From: Papio anubis
Taxonomy: Eukaryota; Chordata; Mammalia; Primates; Cercopithecidae
NCBI RefSeq assembly: GCF_008728515.1
Contig: NC_044989.1
Span: 70,271,754 to 70,335,753, forward strand
Length of the DNA: 64,000 nt
Direction of reading: 5' to 3'
The translations under genes were made by a program, and so were the position numbers. Numbering within the stretch: position 1 is the stretch's first letter; every line of letters begins with the position of its first letter. Shown here in pieces: positions 23,121 to 34,655 of this stretch. The notes under the pieces are model-generated. The model worked only from the letters and a program-made list of their open reading frames with translations, was not told where the DNA came from and made no database searches.

Positions 23121-24544
23121 TGTGGTCTTTCTGATGTTTTGTATCCCAGTTTGCCCTTTCATGGTTGTCCTTGCAGAACTGCGTTCATCAGATTTCTTTT
23201 TTTCTTTTAATTTAAGGGAAACATCACTAGCTAAAAGTTTTCAGCCCTTGGAGCCTGTGATGAGGATTGAGATTGTGTAGCTCCAGTTGAGCCCATTTGT
23301 TGATCAGAATTAGCCACAGTCCCACCCTCTCCACTGCCCCATCATCCCACCTACTGGTTTCACCTGCTGGTTCACTCGCTCTTGGCTGACTTGCCCTTTG
23401 TTTTGGGTGTCTCTGATGATGCAGGCAGTGCACTGGGGCTGTAAGCACTGCCAAGACTTCCGCGTCTTCCGAGCAGCCTGTAGCCTGGGAAAGATATGCA
23501 CACAATTTAATGCGATGTAATTAGTTGTGGAATAAAGTTGTACGGTAAAGTTCCATGAGAAGTCAGAGTTGGTGCATTCGAGCTAGGCCCTGGAGGAAGA
23601 GTGAGTGTTTGCTGGGAAAGGAGCATTACTGGGAAGGAGAACATCCAGGGCAGTTGAGGCAGGTGCTTAGGCAGGGCAGAGCTTCGTGGGGCTGCGGTGT
23701 GGCCTGGAGGCTGGGGCACGTGGAAGGAAAGACCTCGTGGATTGCACAACTCACTGAGAGGAGAGAGGCATTGGCTGAGGATGTCCATTCTTTTACATAC
23801 TAACCCATTTGGTTAGTATACATTTATTCATTCACTGAACAAATACGGCTTGAGCACCCGCTCCGTATCAGGCTGTGTCCTAAAGGTGAGGACACATCTA
23901 AGAACAGCACACAAACCCCCTGCCTCATGCTGCCACCTTTCCAGCGTGAGTCTCACTGGTGCTCAAGTCCTCGTCTTGGCAAGTTCGCCAAGTGCAGTGT
24001 GTCTTCCTGTTTTTGTTACACCAGGAGAGCACTTTTTCAGAGTCAAGAGGAAGGAAAAAGTTGTCTTTCTCCTTGTTGACCAATGTCTTCTTATTCTAAA
24101 AACCACCTAAAATTTTTGAAAGTTTTTTGTGGTGCCCTATAAGTTAACTACATTGGCATTGTGCCTGCAGGGCTGATGAAAAAGGAACTTTCTGGTACTG
24201 CTACTTTGGCAAGTGGCCTGCCTTGTCTGCTTTCTCCAAAGGGTAGGGGTGGCAGCTGGGTCCTTTTAGGATGTGTGATTCTAGGATCCATCACCATGGA
24301 CGAGCTCCAAATGGAACCCACCTAATAGTGCATTGGTCACAACCTCAACAAAAGCTACGTTCTCTACAGCATCAGGATCCCTTGTTTACTGTGGTTGTGG
24401 AGAGGAAGCTCTGAACTGTGGATAATTAGAAAGACAGCTTTCACATAAAATAGCCTCCCCCACAAGATGACAAATCTTATTTCCGAAGTTTCCTGACTTG
24501 TTCACAGTAGCTGGATGAAAAAATATCACTTGTTATAATGCTGT
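23119..24544. other. Intergenic, downstream of MXD1
   Basis: Mostly unique-looking sequence with no recognised gene. Around 23820-23890 (catttattcattcactgaac) resembles a short MIR/L2 remnant. Confidence 0.6.
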
Positions 24545-24790
24545 ATGGGCCCATGTCATAATGAGGGTCAACCCACATTTACTGAGTGCTGACTAAGGGC
24601 TGAGTGCGCCACTGCAGGGCCTCTGTGAACCTTCGCATTGGCCCTGGGAGGGGAGTGCTAGCATTATCCAAACTTGACAGGTGAGGAAGCTGAGGGAGAG
24701 AGAAGTGAGGCATTTTGCCCCAAGCCCACAGAGCTGGTGAGGGGTGGGATTGGAAGCGTCAGCAGCCTGGCTGCTGAGTCCCATACTCCT
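24545..24790 (-). mobile_element. MIR fragment
   Basis: Reversed MIR features: acatttactgagtgctgac, gacaggtgaggaagctgag, and ccaagcccacagagctggtg. Confidence 0.75.
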
Positions 24791-24889
24791 TTGCCCCAAT
24801 TTTTACAAGAGCTGTGCCACATTGTCATCAGTCTTCCATATACAGCATCTTTTCCTGTTTAAGCCTTTGAACGAGGCTACCTATTTTCT

Positions 24890-25194
24890 TTTTTTTTTTT
24901 TTTTTTTTTTGAGACGGAGTCTCACTCTGCTGCCCAGGCTGGAGTGCAATGGCCGGATCTCAGCTCACTGCAAGCTCCGCCTCCCGGGTTCACGCCATTC
25001 TCCTGCCTCAGCCTCCCAAGTAGCTGGGACTACAGGCACCCGCCACCACGCCCGGCTAGTTTTTTTGTATTTTTTTAGTAGAGACGGGGTTTCACCGTGT
25101 TAGCCAGGATGGTCTTGATCTCCTGACCTCGTGATCCACCCGTCTCGGCCTCCCAAAGTGCTGGGATTACAGGCTTGAGCCACCGCGCCCGGCC
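24890..25194 (-). mobile_element. AluY of Old World monkey type, recent
   Basis: Full-length Alu with few changes, a long T run, and the cercopithecid variants aatggccggatctcagctc and aggcttgagccaccgcgc. The 17-nt target-site duplication gaggctacctattttct is perfect at 24873-24889 and 25195-25211. Confidence 0.96.
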
Positions 25195-25631
25195 GAGGCT
25201 ACCTATTTTCTATGGGGGGGACCTTAGATTCCAGACAGTGGAGCAGAAAACTGGGAATTCACAATACAATTACTAAGGCATGGCTCTCCTCTCAAACTTA
25301 ACTTCCCTCTGTGCCTGTTGTGAAGAAGGACCCCCTACTACTGATCCTCCTGGGGATCTGGTGGGAATAAACCAGCATGCTCTCAGAGGAAGACACTCTA
25401 TCCCATGTCTTCTTGGTGGTGAACCCTGTGACATCGCTTATTTATTCAACCAGTATTTACCATACACAACTTCTACTTAAGCCTTGGAGTCTCCATTACC
25501 CAGTGCAGTTTTGGCCTGCCTCTTCTATGTCACTACGACCTAGATGAGGAGGGCCACACCAAGGCTCTCTGCCAAGAGACTATGGAAGGCCCATTGCCCA
25601 CTTAGGCCTTCCCATCAATAAAGGACACTTA

Positions 25632-25782
25632 GGCCTGTAGTCCCAGCTACTCTGGAGGCTGAGATGGGAGGATGGGAGCCCAGGAGGTCAAGGCTCCTGT
25701 GAGCTATGATTGTACCACTGCACTTCAGCCTGGGTGACAGAGCGAGACCCTGTCTCAAAAAACTAAAACTAAAAAAACAAAC
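25632..25782 (+). mobile_element. Alu monomer or fragment (right half)
   Basis: From ggcctgtagtcccagctact to gagaccctgtctcaaaaaac. Only one monomer is present. Confidence 0.88.
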
Positions 25783-28561
25783 CCTTGTAACCTGCACATA
25801 CACCCCCTGAATCTAAAACAAAAGTTGGAATTATTTAAAAATATATATAAAAGGAAAGGACATTCGGCTTCCAGTGGCCAAGGGCCCTACAGGCAGGGTC
25901 TCTGCAGGTAGTATTGCTCAGGGCTCAGGCCAAACGGGGTGGCAAGGCAGCTCCCTCCCACTCTGTTCCATGCAGAATTCTGGAGTCATTGCCTCTGAGA
26001 GTTTCTTTGTGGGACTGGATGAGGTAGATGCGGCTGCTGGCTGCTAGCTGGGTTGAACATGTTGCCCAGAGGAAAGGGAAGCTTTATGCTGGGACAGAGT
26101 GACTAACCCCCTTTCAGGAAGACAGCAGGGCAGGCTCTAACTGGCTGAAGCTTCCGGGAGCCTCCCGGGCTGTGGGTGAAGGCTGCATGTCTGGTGAAGA
26201 CAGGCTAAGGATTTAATGGGCCAGGCAAACCATCTCATCCAAAGGGATGACCACAGGAAGAGCCAGCACAGAGGCCAAGGGCATGCAGCTGAGGCCAGGT
26301 CAGAGCGGGTGGACTGGGGTTATTGGAGCTGGAGAGGCCACTCAGGCCCTGGAGAAAAGGGAGGGGGTTTTTCTAGGATGCTCTTGGCCTCGCCTGGGGG
26401 CAGAGGTGAGGAAGACAGTCAATGCAGGGAGCCCTGTGTCAGAAATATGTCTGCCTTCAAAGAAAGCAGCCATCCTGGAGGAGAAGGCACCTGGGAGGGC
26501 CTGAGGGATAGGGGAAAGAAAGAAAGGCACAGGCCAACCAACCCCATTGGCCAGCCAGATGGCCGGACTGGGTGACACCTGGAGGCAGCCCCCAGCCATG
26601 TACAGGGGCCAGTAGGCATGGGAGACCCAGCATCTGCTGGGGAGTCCGTTTGGTTACAAGCAGAACATCCAGCACACTCGCCTTGCCACGCTGATACTGT
26701 CATCCCCCGGAAGGTGGAAAACACCACTGCTGCGAAGCTTTCGAGCCAATAATGACCAACAGGGACGAATAGGCTGACCAAGTGGAAACGGAAACTCAGG
26801 GGGAGTGCCCATGTCCTCTCGGTACCCCGGAAGGTGGTCCTGGGTGATGGTCACATGCAGACTCTGGTCAAATGGAGCTAAGTGTCAATGCCAACTCCAC
26901 CCTTACACCCCAAGCAAGTATCGGGGGCTCTACCGACCCGGTCTGTAGAGTGAGGATAACAACAGCATGTACTTCCCAGGGCTGCTGGGGGGATTAAGTA
27001 AGGTAAAGTATGCAAACAGCTTTTCCCCGTGCCTGACATGCAGAAAGCATTCAGTACATATGAGCAATTACGATCATTTTCCCAGCCAAGGAGAGAACGT
27101 TCGAACACTGTCTGGCATGTGACTTGGATTTTCAGAATACAAAATTCCAACACTCAGAGAAGAAATAAGCTTGGGAGGGAAAATTACATTAGAGGGTGGG
27201 GAAGTGTTCAAATATGTCATTCTGACTGTGCTGTTTAGACAACAAACAGTGGGCAGGAAGTGGTTAAACCGAAAGGGGGAGCAGAGGGTGACTCAGGGAC
27301 AGAATGTGGGCATTGACAGTGGGGGGGGGTGGGTATTTTCCAGGTGGTACCTCACCTAGGTGCTGTTCGGAAGGTCAAAATGACCCTAAGACCCCTCCAA
27401 TCCTACAGGGCAGCTCCTCTCATAGAAAGAGAGACCAGGTCGTACAGAGGTGACTCAGAGAAAGAGAGACAGAAGGAAGTCCTTGCTAAAATGCCCGTAT
27501 GTTGCAAGTATCTCGTCAGAAGAGTGCAAGATGACTTCAGTTCCAGCATTCACATGTACCTTTGCACTACGAATTCAGAACAACAGTAGCTAGAGCTCCA
27601 CCAAGACAGGAACAACTCTACACTTCCAGTGTGACCTCTGAGCAACTGCAGAGGTTGTGACAATTCTTGGCTACTTTACAGTTAATAACCTTGGTCAAAG
27701 AAGCCGCCAGTCAATGCAGACTAGCACAGGGCATGGAACAGCGTGGGGCCCAGAAGAGGTATCAGTGGAAGTGTAAAGAGATAATCAGGATAGAACCTGG
27801 CCCTGCTTTCTCGTCACCACACTTTCTAATGTCAGGGAAAAGTATTCTTTTGGGACTAATTACAGCAATCCCATTGCTTTCCCCTGAAAAACAGGTGTGT
27901 TTACCTCAGGGAAACAGTGAATCATGCAATAGATCATCTTTCTCTTCTTCCTTTGGCCGTCAGGAAACTCAGAGCCAAATTCACTCTTCACCTTTAGTAA
28001 TTTTGTGAGAACCTGTAATTTGCATGTTTGTGACCCAGTTTCCCCTTAGTCTCTTCTCTGGCCTTGACTTTTACTCAACATTTTTCCTATTTTAGTATTT
28101 GTAATTTTGGAAGTCACTTCTGATTCACCTTTGTAGAGAACAGGAGGATACTGCCATGCGGAATCACTGTGTAAAATAAAAAATGCTTTGCAAGCAGAGG
28201 GAAGTGAGGTTGACTAAGCAGGAGTGAGGTTATTGGGGTCAAGGGTGTGGAGAGGGAAGGTGAGTGTGACGGGTTTTTTGGTTTTTTTGTTTGTTTTTTT
28301 GGTTATGGAAACAAACTTGCCAAGGAGTAGGAGGGAGCTGCCCCAGGGCTGGAAAGAATCCCTCCTGTCTAGAAGAACTGGGGCTCCTTGGGGGATTTCC
28401 AGAGGCCAGAGGCAGTGGCAGTGCTGACCTGGGTCTGAGTCCCCTGTCAGAAACAGGAAGGAATGCCATCCTTTCTCCTCAACTGGAGAAAGTTCATTGG
28501 ATTGCAAGTAAATGAGAATAATTGTTCTATGGAACTAGCTTTGAATCTGCTCTGTTACAGA
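25783..28561. other. Intergenic, little recognisable content
   Basis: Apart from a MIR at 26935-27065, I see no gene and no repeat I can name. Short frames in this GC-moderate stretch lack any recognised product. A run of nine or more G lies near 27320. Confidence 0.6.
26935..27065 (+). mobile_element. MIR fragment
   Basis: The phrase gtctgtagagtgaggataac, gctgctggggggattaagta, and gtgcctgacatgcagaaag follows the 3' half of MIR. Confidence 0.75.
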
Positions 28562-28854
28562 TTTGTTGTTGTTGTTTTGTTTTGTTTTGGTTTTTTTGTG
28601 GCCCAGGCTGGAGTGCAGTGGCACGATCTCGGCTCACTGCAAGCTCTGCCTCCCGGGTTCACGCCATTCTCCTGCCTCAGCCTCCTGAGTAGCTGGGACT
28701 ACAGGCGCCCGCCACCACGCCCAGCTAATTTTTTGTATTTTTAGTGGAGACGGGGTTTCACGGTGTTAGCCAGGTTAGGCCTCGACCTCCTGACCTTGTG
28801 ATCCTCAGCCTCCCAAAGTGCTGGGATTACAGGCGTGAGCCACCGAGGCTGGCC
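28562..28854 (-). mobile_element. Alu, missing the first bases of the right arm
   Basis: A T/G-rich tail joins directly to gcccaggctggagtgcag, skipping the usual gagacggagtct stretch, and runs to ccaccgaggctggcc. Confidence 0.92.
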
Positions 28855-28872
28855 ACAGATTTTTTAAGAGTA

Positions 28873-29084
28873 AGCTTGGGAGACAGAGGGAGACCCCATC
28901 TGTCAAAAAAAAAAAAAAAAAATTAGCTGAGGTGGTGGCCTGTGCCTGTGGTCCTAGCTGCTTGGGAGGCTGAGGCGGGAGAACTGCTTGAGCCCAGGGA
29001 GGTCGAGGCTGCAGTGAGCCACCATTGCACCACTGCACTCCAGCCCAGGCCACAGAGTGAGACCCTGTCTCAAACAAACAATCA
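28873..29084 (+). mobile_element. Alu (J-like), 5'-truncated
   Basis: Starts within the left monomer (gcttgggagacagaggg) and contains an A-rich linker, then a right monomer ending in ctgtctcaaacaaacaa. It is inverted relative to the Alu just before it. Confidence 0.9.
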
Positions 29085-29423
29085 AAATTAATAGCTTGCA
29101 AATTTCAATATTTTATTACCCCATCCCTCGGCCCCCACCAAGGTTAGATTAGCGGAGACAGGTCACTGCAGGAAGCTGTCCAGCTGCATGGAGGGGACAC
29201 TGTCCTCAGCCTGTTCCAGTCAACGTCAATACAGCCATTTGCAGTCGGGAATGGATGGCACCTTCTCTACGTCTAGGAATGACCCCGTGGTTGCCAGACG
29301 GCACTTAGGGCCTGACAGAACCAGGATCCAAAAGTGCTTGACAGGCCGCAGCGGGGGCAGCTTGGACCAGATGCCTTTAGGAGGGATCAGTGGAGGCTCC
29401 GGGCAGGCTGGGAAGGCTTGCAG

Positions 29424-29843
29424 CCACGGAGGGCGGTGCTGAACACCGCGGCGCGCCCTGGAGGAAAGGGGGCGGGCTGCTCCGGCAGAGTGGAGGCCTT
29501 TGGTCTCAGGAAGAGGCCCCGAGGGAGGGGGCTGCCCTGCCCCCGGGGCCACCGGACCCCACAGAAGCCTCCGAGCTCCTCTCCCTGTTTCCCCGCTCTG
29601 CCTGCGCCCCCCGCCTCCCCTGTAAACCCTGCCCTCCCGCAAATGCCGTCCGGCTGACAGCACTCAGGCCTCCCCAGCGGCGGGTCCCCACCCGATCAGG
29701 CCCTGGCCACCCCCCAGCCCTCTCCTCACTCACTCTTCCCTGGACACCTGGGGGCCCCCACTTGGGGCACCTGCCTGGCCGCTCCCCCGGGCACCCTTGC
29801 CGCAGACTGCGCTTCAGTCAGGTCTCAGTGCAAACGTCCCCGT
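29424..29843. promoter_or_regulatory. CpG-rich segment, candidate regulatory island
   Basis: I counted about 27 CpG dinucleotides by hand in about 420 bases, with an estimated GC content near 70%. The surrounding DNA is CpG-poor outside Alus. It is not Alu-derived. The cluster ccgcggcgcgcc lies near 29447-29458. No promoter element could be fixed and no gene starts here that I recognise. Confidence 0.5.
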
Positions 29844-29879
29844 GTCCTTGAGGACCCCCGACTCCACCTGTATAAAATC

Positions 29880-30125
29880 GCAGCTCCCTGGTCACTTTCT
29901 ATCTGCTGTCCCCGCAGTGATGCATTTCACTTTCTCTTATCGCCACCTGACACCTTGTATTTTACCTGTGTGATGTTCACACGGAGCTCTGCCGGAGCAG
30001 AGACTGCAGGCACCCTGCGGCTCTGACCCAGTGCCCAGGACCATGCCTGTGGGTGCTCAGCAATGGCCACTTGTGGATGGATGCGCGAATGGATGAATGA
30101 ATGAACAAACCAATGAATGCTTTTC
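29880..30125. repeat. L2-like remnant with (GAAT)-rich end
   Basis: The phrase gccggagcagagactgcagg, then ccaggaccatgcctgtgg and gtgctcagcaatggc, followed by gaatgaatgaatgaac text, resembles a decayed L2 3' end. Confidence 0.5.
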
Positions 30126-30624
30126 AAGAGAGACAGACGTGAACTTCAGGCTCAGAGCTAAGGCAGGACAAGAGTCTCCAGTATCATATGGCCCCAAGCA
30201 GAGGTGGTGAAACACAGCCAGTGAGGTTTTTACTAAAAACAAAGGACTTGATCACCATCAGAGTTGTACAGTACAGTGAGGGCCACAGAAAATGCCTGGG
30301 TTTTGGAATAATCCAGGTGACTGGTTCAAAAACAAAAGCAATTGGACAGAAAACAATTTGGTTGAGAACAAGTTGCAGCGGAAACAATTCAACCCAAAGG
30401 ACAATTTGGTCTAAAAGTATACCCCACATTATTTTTCAAAAATTAGAATTTTAATGCAGCATGAAGGTGAATTGCATCGTTTTGTGCCTTTTCAAGTATT
30501 TTGCTTACATTTCGGGATATTTAGTTTTACCCTGTGCTTTAAATTTCTGGTTAATTTTTTAGTTAACTATTTTTATTCTGTTCATTTTTAACGTTTTTAT
30601 CATGATTTGGCACATATATATGTA

Positions 30625-30928
30625 TTTGTTTGTTTGTTTGTGTTTTGAGACAGAGTCTAACTCTTTCATCCAGGCTGGAGTGCAATGGCATGATCTCGGC
30701 TCACTGCAACCTCTGTCTCCCGGGTTCAAGCGATTCTTCTGTCTCAGTCTCCTGAGTAGCTGGGATTACAGGCGTCTGCCACCATGCCCGGCTAATTTTT
30801 GTACTTTTAGTAGGGATGGGGTTTTGCCATGTTGGGCAGGCTGGTCTCGAACTCCTAACCTCAGGTGATCCACCGGCCTCAGCCTCCCCAAGTGCTGGGA
30901 TTACAGGCATGAGCCACCACCCCCAGCC
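30625..30928 (-). mobile_element. Alu (S-type), full length
   Basis: The T/G-rich start runs to ccaccacccccagcc. Flanking 13-nt repeats gcacatatatatg (30610-30622) and gcacatatagatg (30930-30942) differ at one base. Confidence 0.95.
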
Positions 30929-31129
30929 AGCACATATAGATGTAAAAGTGCATAAAACATAAAGGTACTGTTTAATAGTTATAAAGTAAGAACCCACAAA
31001 AACACAACTAGTGAAGAGCCAGGACATCACTGGCCCCCAGGTACACCTGAGTGTCCTTCCCGACACAGCACCCTTGTTAGCCCTGAAGGACATAGCCACC
31101 CTGCTGCTGGGTGACTGCATCCTTTTTGC

Positions 31130-31345
31130 CTTTGTCCTTTTGCCTCCTAAGAATGCATCTCTGTGGCTGGGCTTTAGGTTTGCCTATCTGTTTGAGAATA
31201 CTACACAAACGAAATCATATTGTAAATGTTTTGGGCTTCTTTCATTCAACACTGTGACATTCGTTTTTCTTGTGTGGTTGCAGTACACTCCTTTTCATTA
31301 CCATACTGTGAGGTTTATAACAGCAAATGTTGGAAACAATCTAAA
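31130..31345 (-). repeat. Antisense L1M 3'-end fragment
   Basis: The phrase acacaaacgaaatcatattg, then gggcttctttcattcaac and ttacca tactgtgagg-type text, matches reversed L1M 3' sequence. Confidence 0.6.
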
Positions 31346-31362
31346 TGTTAAAAAATAGGGGA

Positions 31363-31669
31363 GGCTAGGCACAGTGGCGCATCCCTGTAATCTCAGCACT
31401 TTGAGAGGCCGAGGCGGGTGGATCACTTGAGGTCAACGGTTCCAGACCAGCTTGGCCAACATGGTGAGACCCTCGTCTCTACCAAACACACAAAAATTAG
31501 CCGGGCATGGTGGCTGGCTCCTGTAGTCCCAGCTATTCCGGAGGCTGAGGCTGGAGAATCACTTGAACCCAGGAGGAGGAGTTTGCAGTGAGCCAAGATC
31601 GTGCCACTGCACTCTAGCACGGGCAACAGAGTGGGACTCTGTCTCAAAAAAAAAAAAAAAAAAAAAGAT
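31363..31669 (+). mobile_element. Alu (S-type), full length
   Basis: Dimer with a long A tail. The flanks aaaatagggga and aaaatagagga (31670-31680) look like a target-site duplication with one change. Confidence 0.94.
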
Positions 31670-31910
31670 AAAATAGAGGATTGGTTTAATAAAGATGAAA
31701 GTTTGCAAAACAGAAATTACGATGTAATCCTACTTTTGTTAAAAGGAAAGAAAGAAAAGGCAAGAACGAGAGTGAGAGCGAAAGAGTGAAAGAAAATACA
31801 TTCATATGAGTGTATATAGAGAAAGGTCTGGAAAAATACACCATGTTGTACCTAAGCAGGGTGAGTGAGTTCAAGGTTCTTATATATGTATATAAAATAT
31901 GTGAGTGTGT

Positions 31911-32202
31911 GGCCCGGGTGCAGTGGCTCACGCCTGTAATCCCAACACTTTGGGAGGCCGAGGCAGGCAGATCACAAGGTCAAGAGATCGAGACCATCCT
32001 GGCCAACTTGGTGAAACCCTGTCTCTATTGAAAATACAAAAATTAACTGGGCATGATGGCGGGCGCCTGTAGTCCCAGCTACTCGGGAGGCTGAGACAGG
32101 AGAATCACTTGAACCCAGGAGGCAGAGCTTGCAGTGAGCCGAGATCGCGCCACTGCACTCCAGCCTGCCGACAAAGCGAGACTCCATCTCAAAAAAAAAA
32201 AA
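31911..32202 (+). mobile_element. Alu (S/Y-type), full length
   Basis: Complete dimer with a 12-base A tail, inserted in a gtgagtgtgt-rich tract that is repeated on the right side (32203-32216). Confidence 0.94.
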
Positions 32203-32739
32203 GTGAGTGAGTGTGTGCATGCGTGTGTGTGTGTGTGTATGATATGTAGATCTAGATATAGATTGACTGAAGTTTCTGCTTTTCCCGCAAGGCTCACTCG
32301 TTGCTTTTGTAATTTAAAAAAAGAAAATACTAAAAGGAATTTAAACCATGAAAGAAAAAGCAAAGCAATAAAAATGAACAATCAAAAAAGAGGATTTGGA
32401 GTTTTAGGGAGGTTTTAGAGGTTTTTTCTCTCCTAGTTTATTTTTAGCCAATTATGTCTCCTCTACTTGTTTGATGATTTTTTTTGGTGAGTTTTTTATT
32501 TTCATAATTTGATTTTTAGATGAATATTTCCAACCACAGTTAACTGTTTCTGAGTTTTGTTAATACCATATACACTGCTTAGTTAACCAAGACCTAGTTG
32601 TTGGTTACTTTAGCTTTTCAAATTCATTTTTGCCCACCTTGTCTTGCCTTGCTCTGTTTATAATAGATGAAAACAACCTAAATTCATTTTAATAAAATCT
32701 TTGTTTGTCCAAACTGTTCCAGCTAACTAAATTGAGTGC

Positions 32740-32885
32740 TCCAAAGTCAAGCCGGCTTAAATTCCAATCTCAGTTCAGCCCCTTACCATTTACACAACAT
32801 TGGGCAAATTAACCTCTCCCAATCTCAATTCCCCCATCTACTAAATGGGGATAAAACCTACTTTGTAGATGTTTTGTGAGAATTA
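32740..32885 (+). mobile_element. MIR fragment
   Basis: Reads aattccaatctcagttcagc, ttgggcaaattaacctctc, and actaaatggggataaaacc, in the order of the MIR consensus. Confidence 0.85.
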
Positions 32886-32899
32886 AAAAGACATTGCCT

Positions 32900-33165
32900 G
32901 GCTGGGTGCAGTGGCTCACGCCTGTAATCCCAGCACTTTGGGCGGGAGGATTGCTTGAGTCCAGGAGTTTGAGACCAGTCTGAGCAACATGGCAAAACCC
33001 CGTCCCTACAAAAAATACAAAAATTAGGCATGGTGGTGCATGTCTATGGTTGCAGCTACCCAGGAGGCTGAGGTGAGAGGATTGCTTGAGCCTGGGAGGT
33101 TGAGGCCACAATGAACTGTGATCGTGCCACTGTGCTCCAGCCTGGGACGACACAGCAAGATCCTG
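32900..33165 (+). mobile_element. Alu (J-like), with internal deletion
   Basis: Old Alu missing part of the box after cactttgggcgggagg. Its tail merges into a purine repeat. Confidence 0.9.
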
Positions 33166-33290
33166 TAAGAAAATAAAAAGAAAGGAAAATAAAAGAAAAG
33201 AAGAGAAAAGAAATGGGAAGGGAAGGAAAGAAAAGAAAGAAAAGAAAAAGAAAGGAAGAAAAGGAAACGAAAAGAAAAGAGAAAAGAGAT
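33166..33290 (+). repeat. (GAAA)n-like purine tract
   Basis: About 125 bases of almost pure A and G, probably expanded from the tail of the preceding Alu. Confidence 0.9.
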
Positions 33291-33321
33291 CACCACATAA
33301 GCAAGCTGTGAGTTCCTTCAT

Positions 33322-33473
33322 CTAGGGCTAGATAATTCTTTGTTGTGTGGGTTGCTTGGTGCATTGTAGGATATTTTGTAGCCTCTGACCTTTACTTACT
33401 AGATGCCAGTAGTCCCCCCACCCCCCGTCCCCTGGAAGATGTGACAACCAAAAATGTCCCCAGACATTGCCAA
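33322..33473 (-). mobile_element. MER5A DNA transposon
   Basis: Reverse strand of the hAT-Charlie MER5A consensus: aattctttgttgtgtgggtt, gcattgtaggatattttgta, then actagatgccagtag and aaaatgtccccagacattgc. Confidence 0.85.
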
Positions 33474-34340
33474 TACTGCCTTAGACCTGTCCCTCTCTCA
33501 CCTCCATAACAAATGCCCCCAAGTCCTGTTGGTTCCTCCTTCATGTTACCTTTGGAATCGGTTCCCCTTTCTTCCTAGCTGGCTTAGCCCTTCAGTCCTC
33601 ACCAGGGCAGCACAGAACCCCCGAGGCAACCTCCCTCCATCAGGCCTTCTGCCCTGCCTCCCTCCAGGGGCTGCCCAGAGGGTGAGACACGAAAACATGA
33701 AGGTCTGCTTTTGCTCTTTGATTTTCTCCTGTTTCTCCCAGCTCAGGCAAGTATCCAGGCCTTTCATTTTACTGAGCCAAAAGCCAGTGTCGCGTGTAAG
33801 ACCCAAGACACTTTTCTTCCCCATCTTCTGTGCCTGCCTAAACCCTGGATGAGTGTATGTCCCAGTGCTCGGACAGGGAGTTGTGGGTGGTCTCTGGATG
33901 AGTAAGGGAATATGCAGAGGGCAGATCTGGCTTGACAGGGGATCAACAGTGGTCAGTCCTGAGGACAACTGGCACCCACACACCTCTCAGCAGCCTCGCT
34001 TCAAGCAAGTGGCAGAACATCACAAGGGGTGGGTGCCTGGCGTCCCTAGAGAGGGAAGACCTAAGACGGGGCCTCCTTGTGCCCCGTGCATGGCAGAGAA
34101 AGCAGCACAACCTTGTGGCCGGAAGGGCTCACATGTGCAGGGACGCTGGGCATTTCCATGGACACAGTGTGACTGCCACTGGGCAGCTTCGACCTGCAGG
34201 GTCCCCTTTCTCCAATGCTTCATTGCTGCATAAGTTTCTGGGACCTTTCCCCCAATCCACGGTAAAAAGAGCTCGCCAAAGCGACTGAGAATGGATTTCT
34301 CAAATGCCTGGCTGAATGGGGACTCAGAGTTGGACTTAAT
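33474..34340. other. Intergenic, unique-looking
   Basis: No gene or repeat recognised. Overlapping open frames on both strands reflect a GC-moderate stretch with few stops and show no domain. Confidence 0.55.
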
Positions 34341-34655
34341 TTTCTTTTTTTTTTTTTTCTTTTTTTTTTGAGAGCAAGTCTCACTCTGTTGCCCAGCCTG
34401 GAGTGCAGTGGCGCCATCTTGGCTCACTGCAACCTCCACCTCCCAGGTTCAAGCGATTCTCCTGCCTCAGCCTCCCAAGTAGCTGGGATTACAGGCACAC
34501 ACACCCCCATGCCCAGCTAATTTTTTTTGTATTTTCAGCAGAGACAGGTTTCACCATGTTTTCCAGGCTGGTTTTGAACTCTTGACCTCAGGTTATCTGC
34601 CTGCCTCTGCCTCCCAAAGTGTTGGGATTATAGGCATGAGCCATCATGCCCGACC
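34341..34655 (-). mobile_element. Alu (S-type), full length
   Basis: A T run broken by c starts the copy, and it ends atcatgcccgacc. Confidence 0.95.

Noticed and set aside
29226..29851. Overlapping 145- and 153-codon frames in the CpG-rich block
   Set aside because: High GC lowers stop frequency. The Pro/Arg/Gly-rich translations match no family I know, so only a regulatory note is kept.
32809..33321. 170-codon frame on -
   Set aside because: It is an antisense read of an Alu plus the purine tract, giving poly-Phe/Ser and typical Alu peptide.
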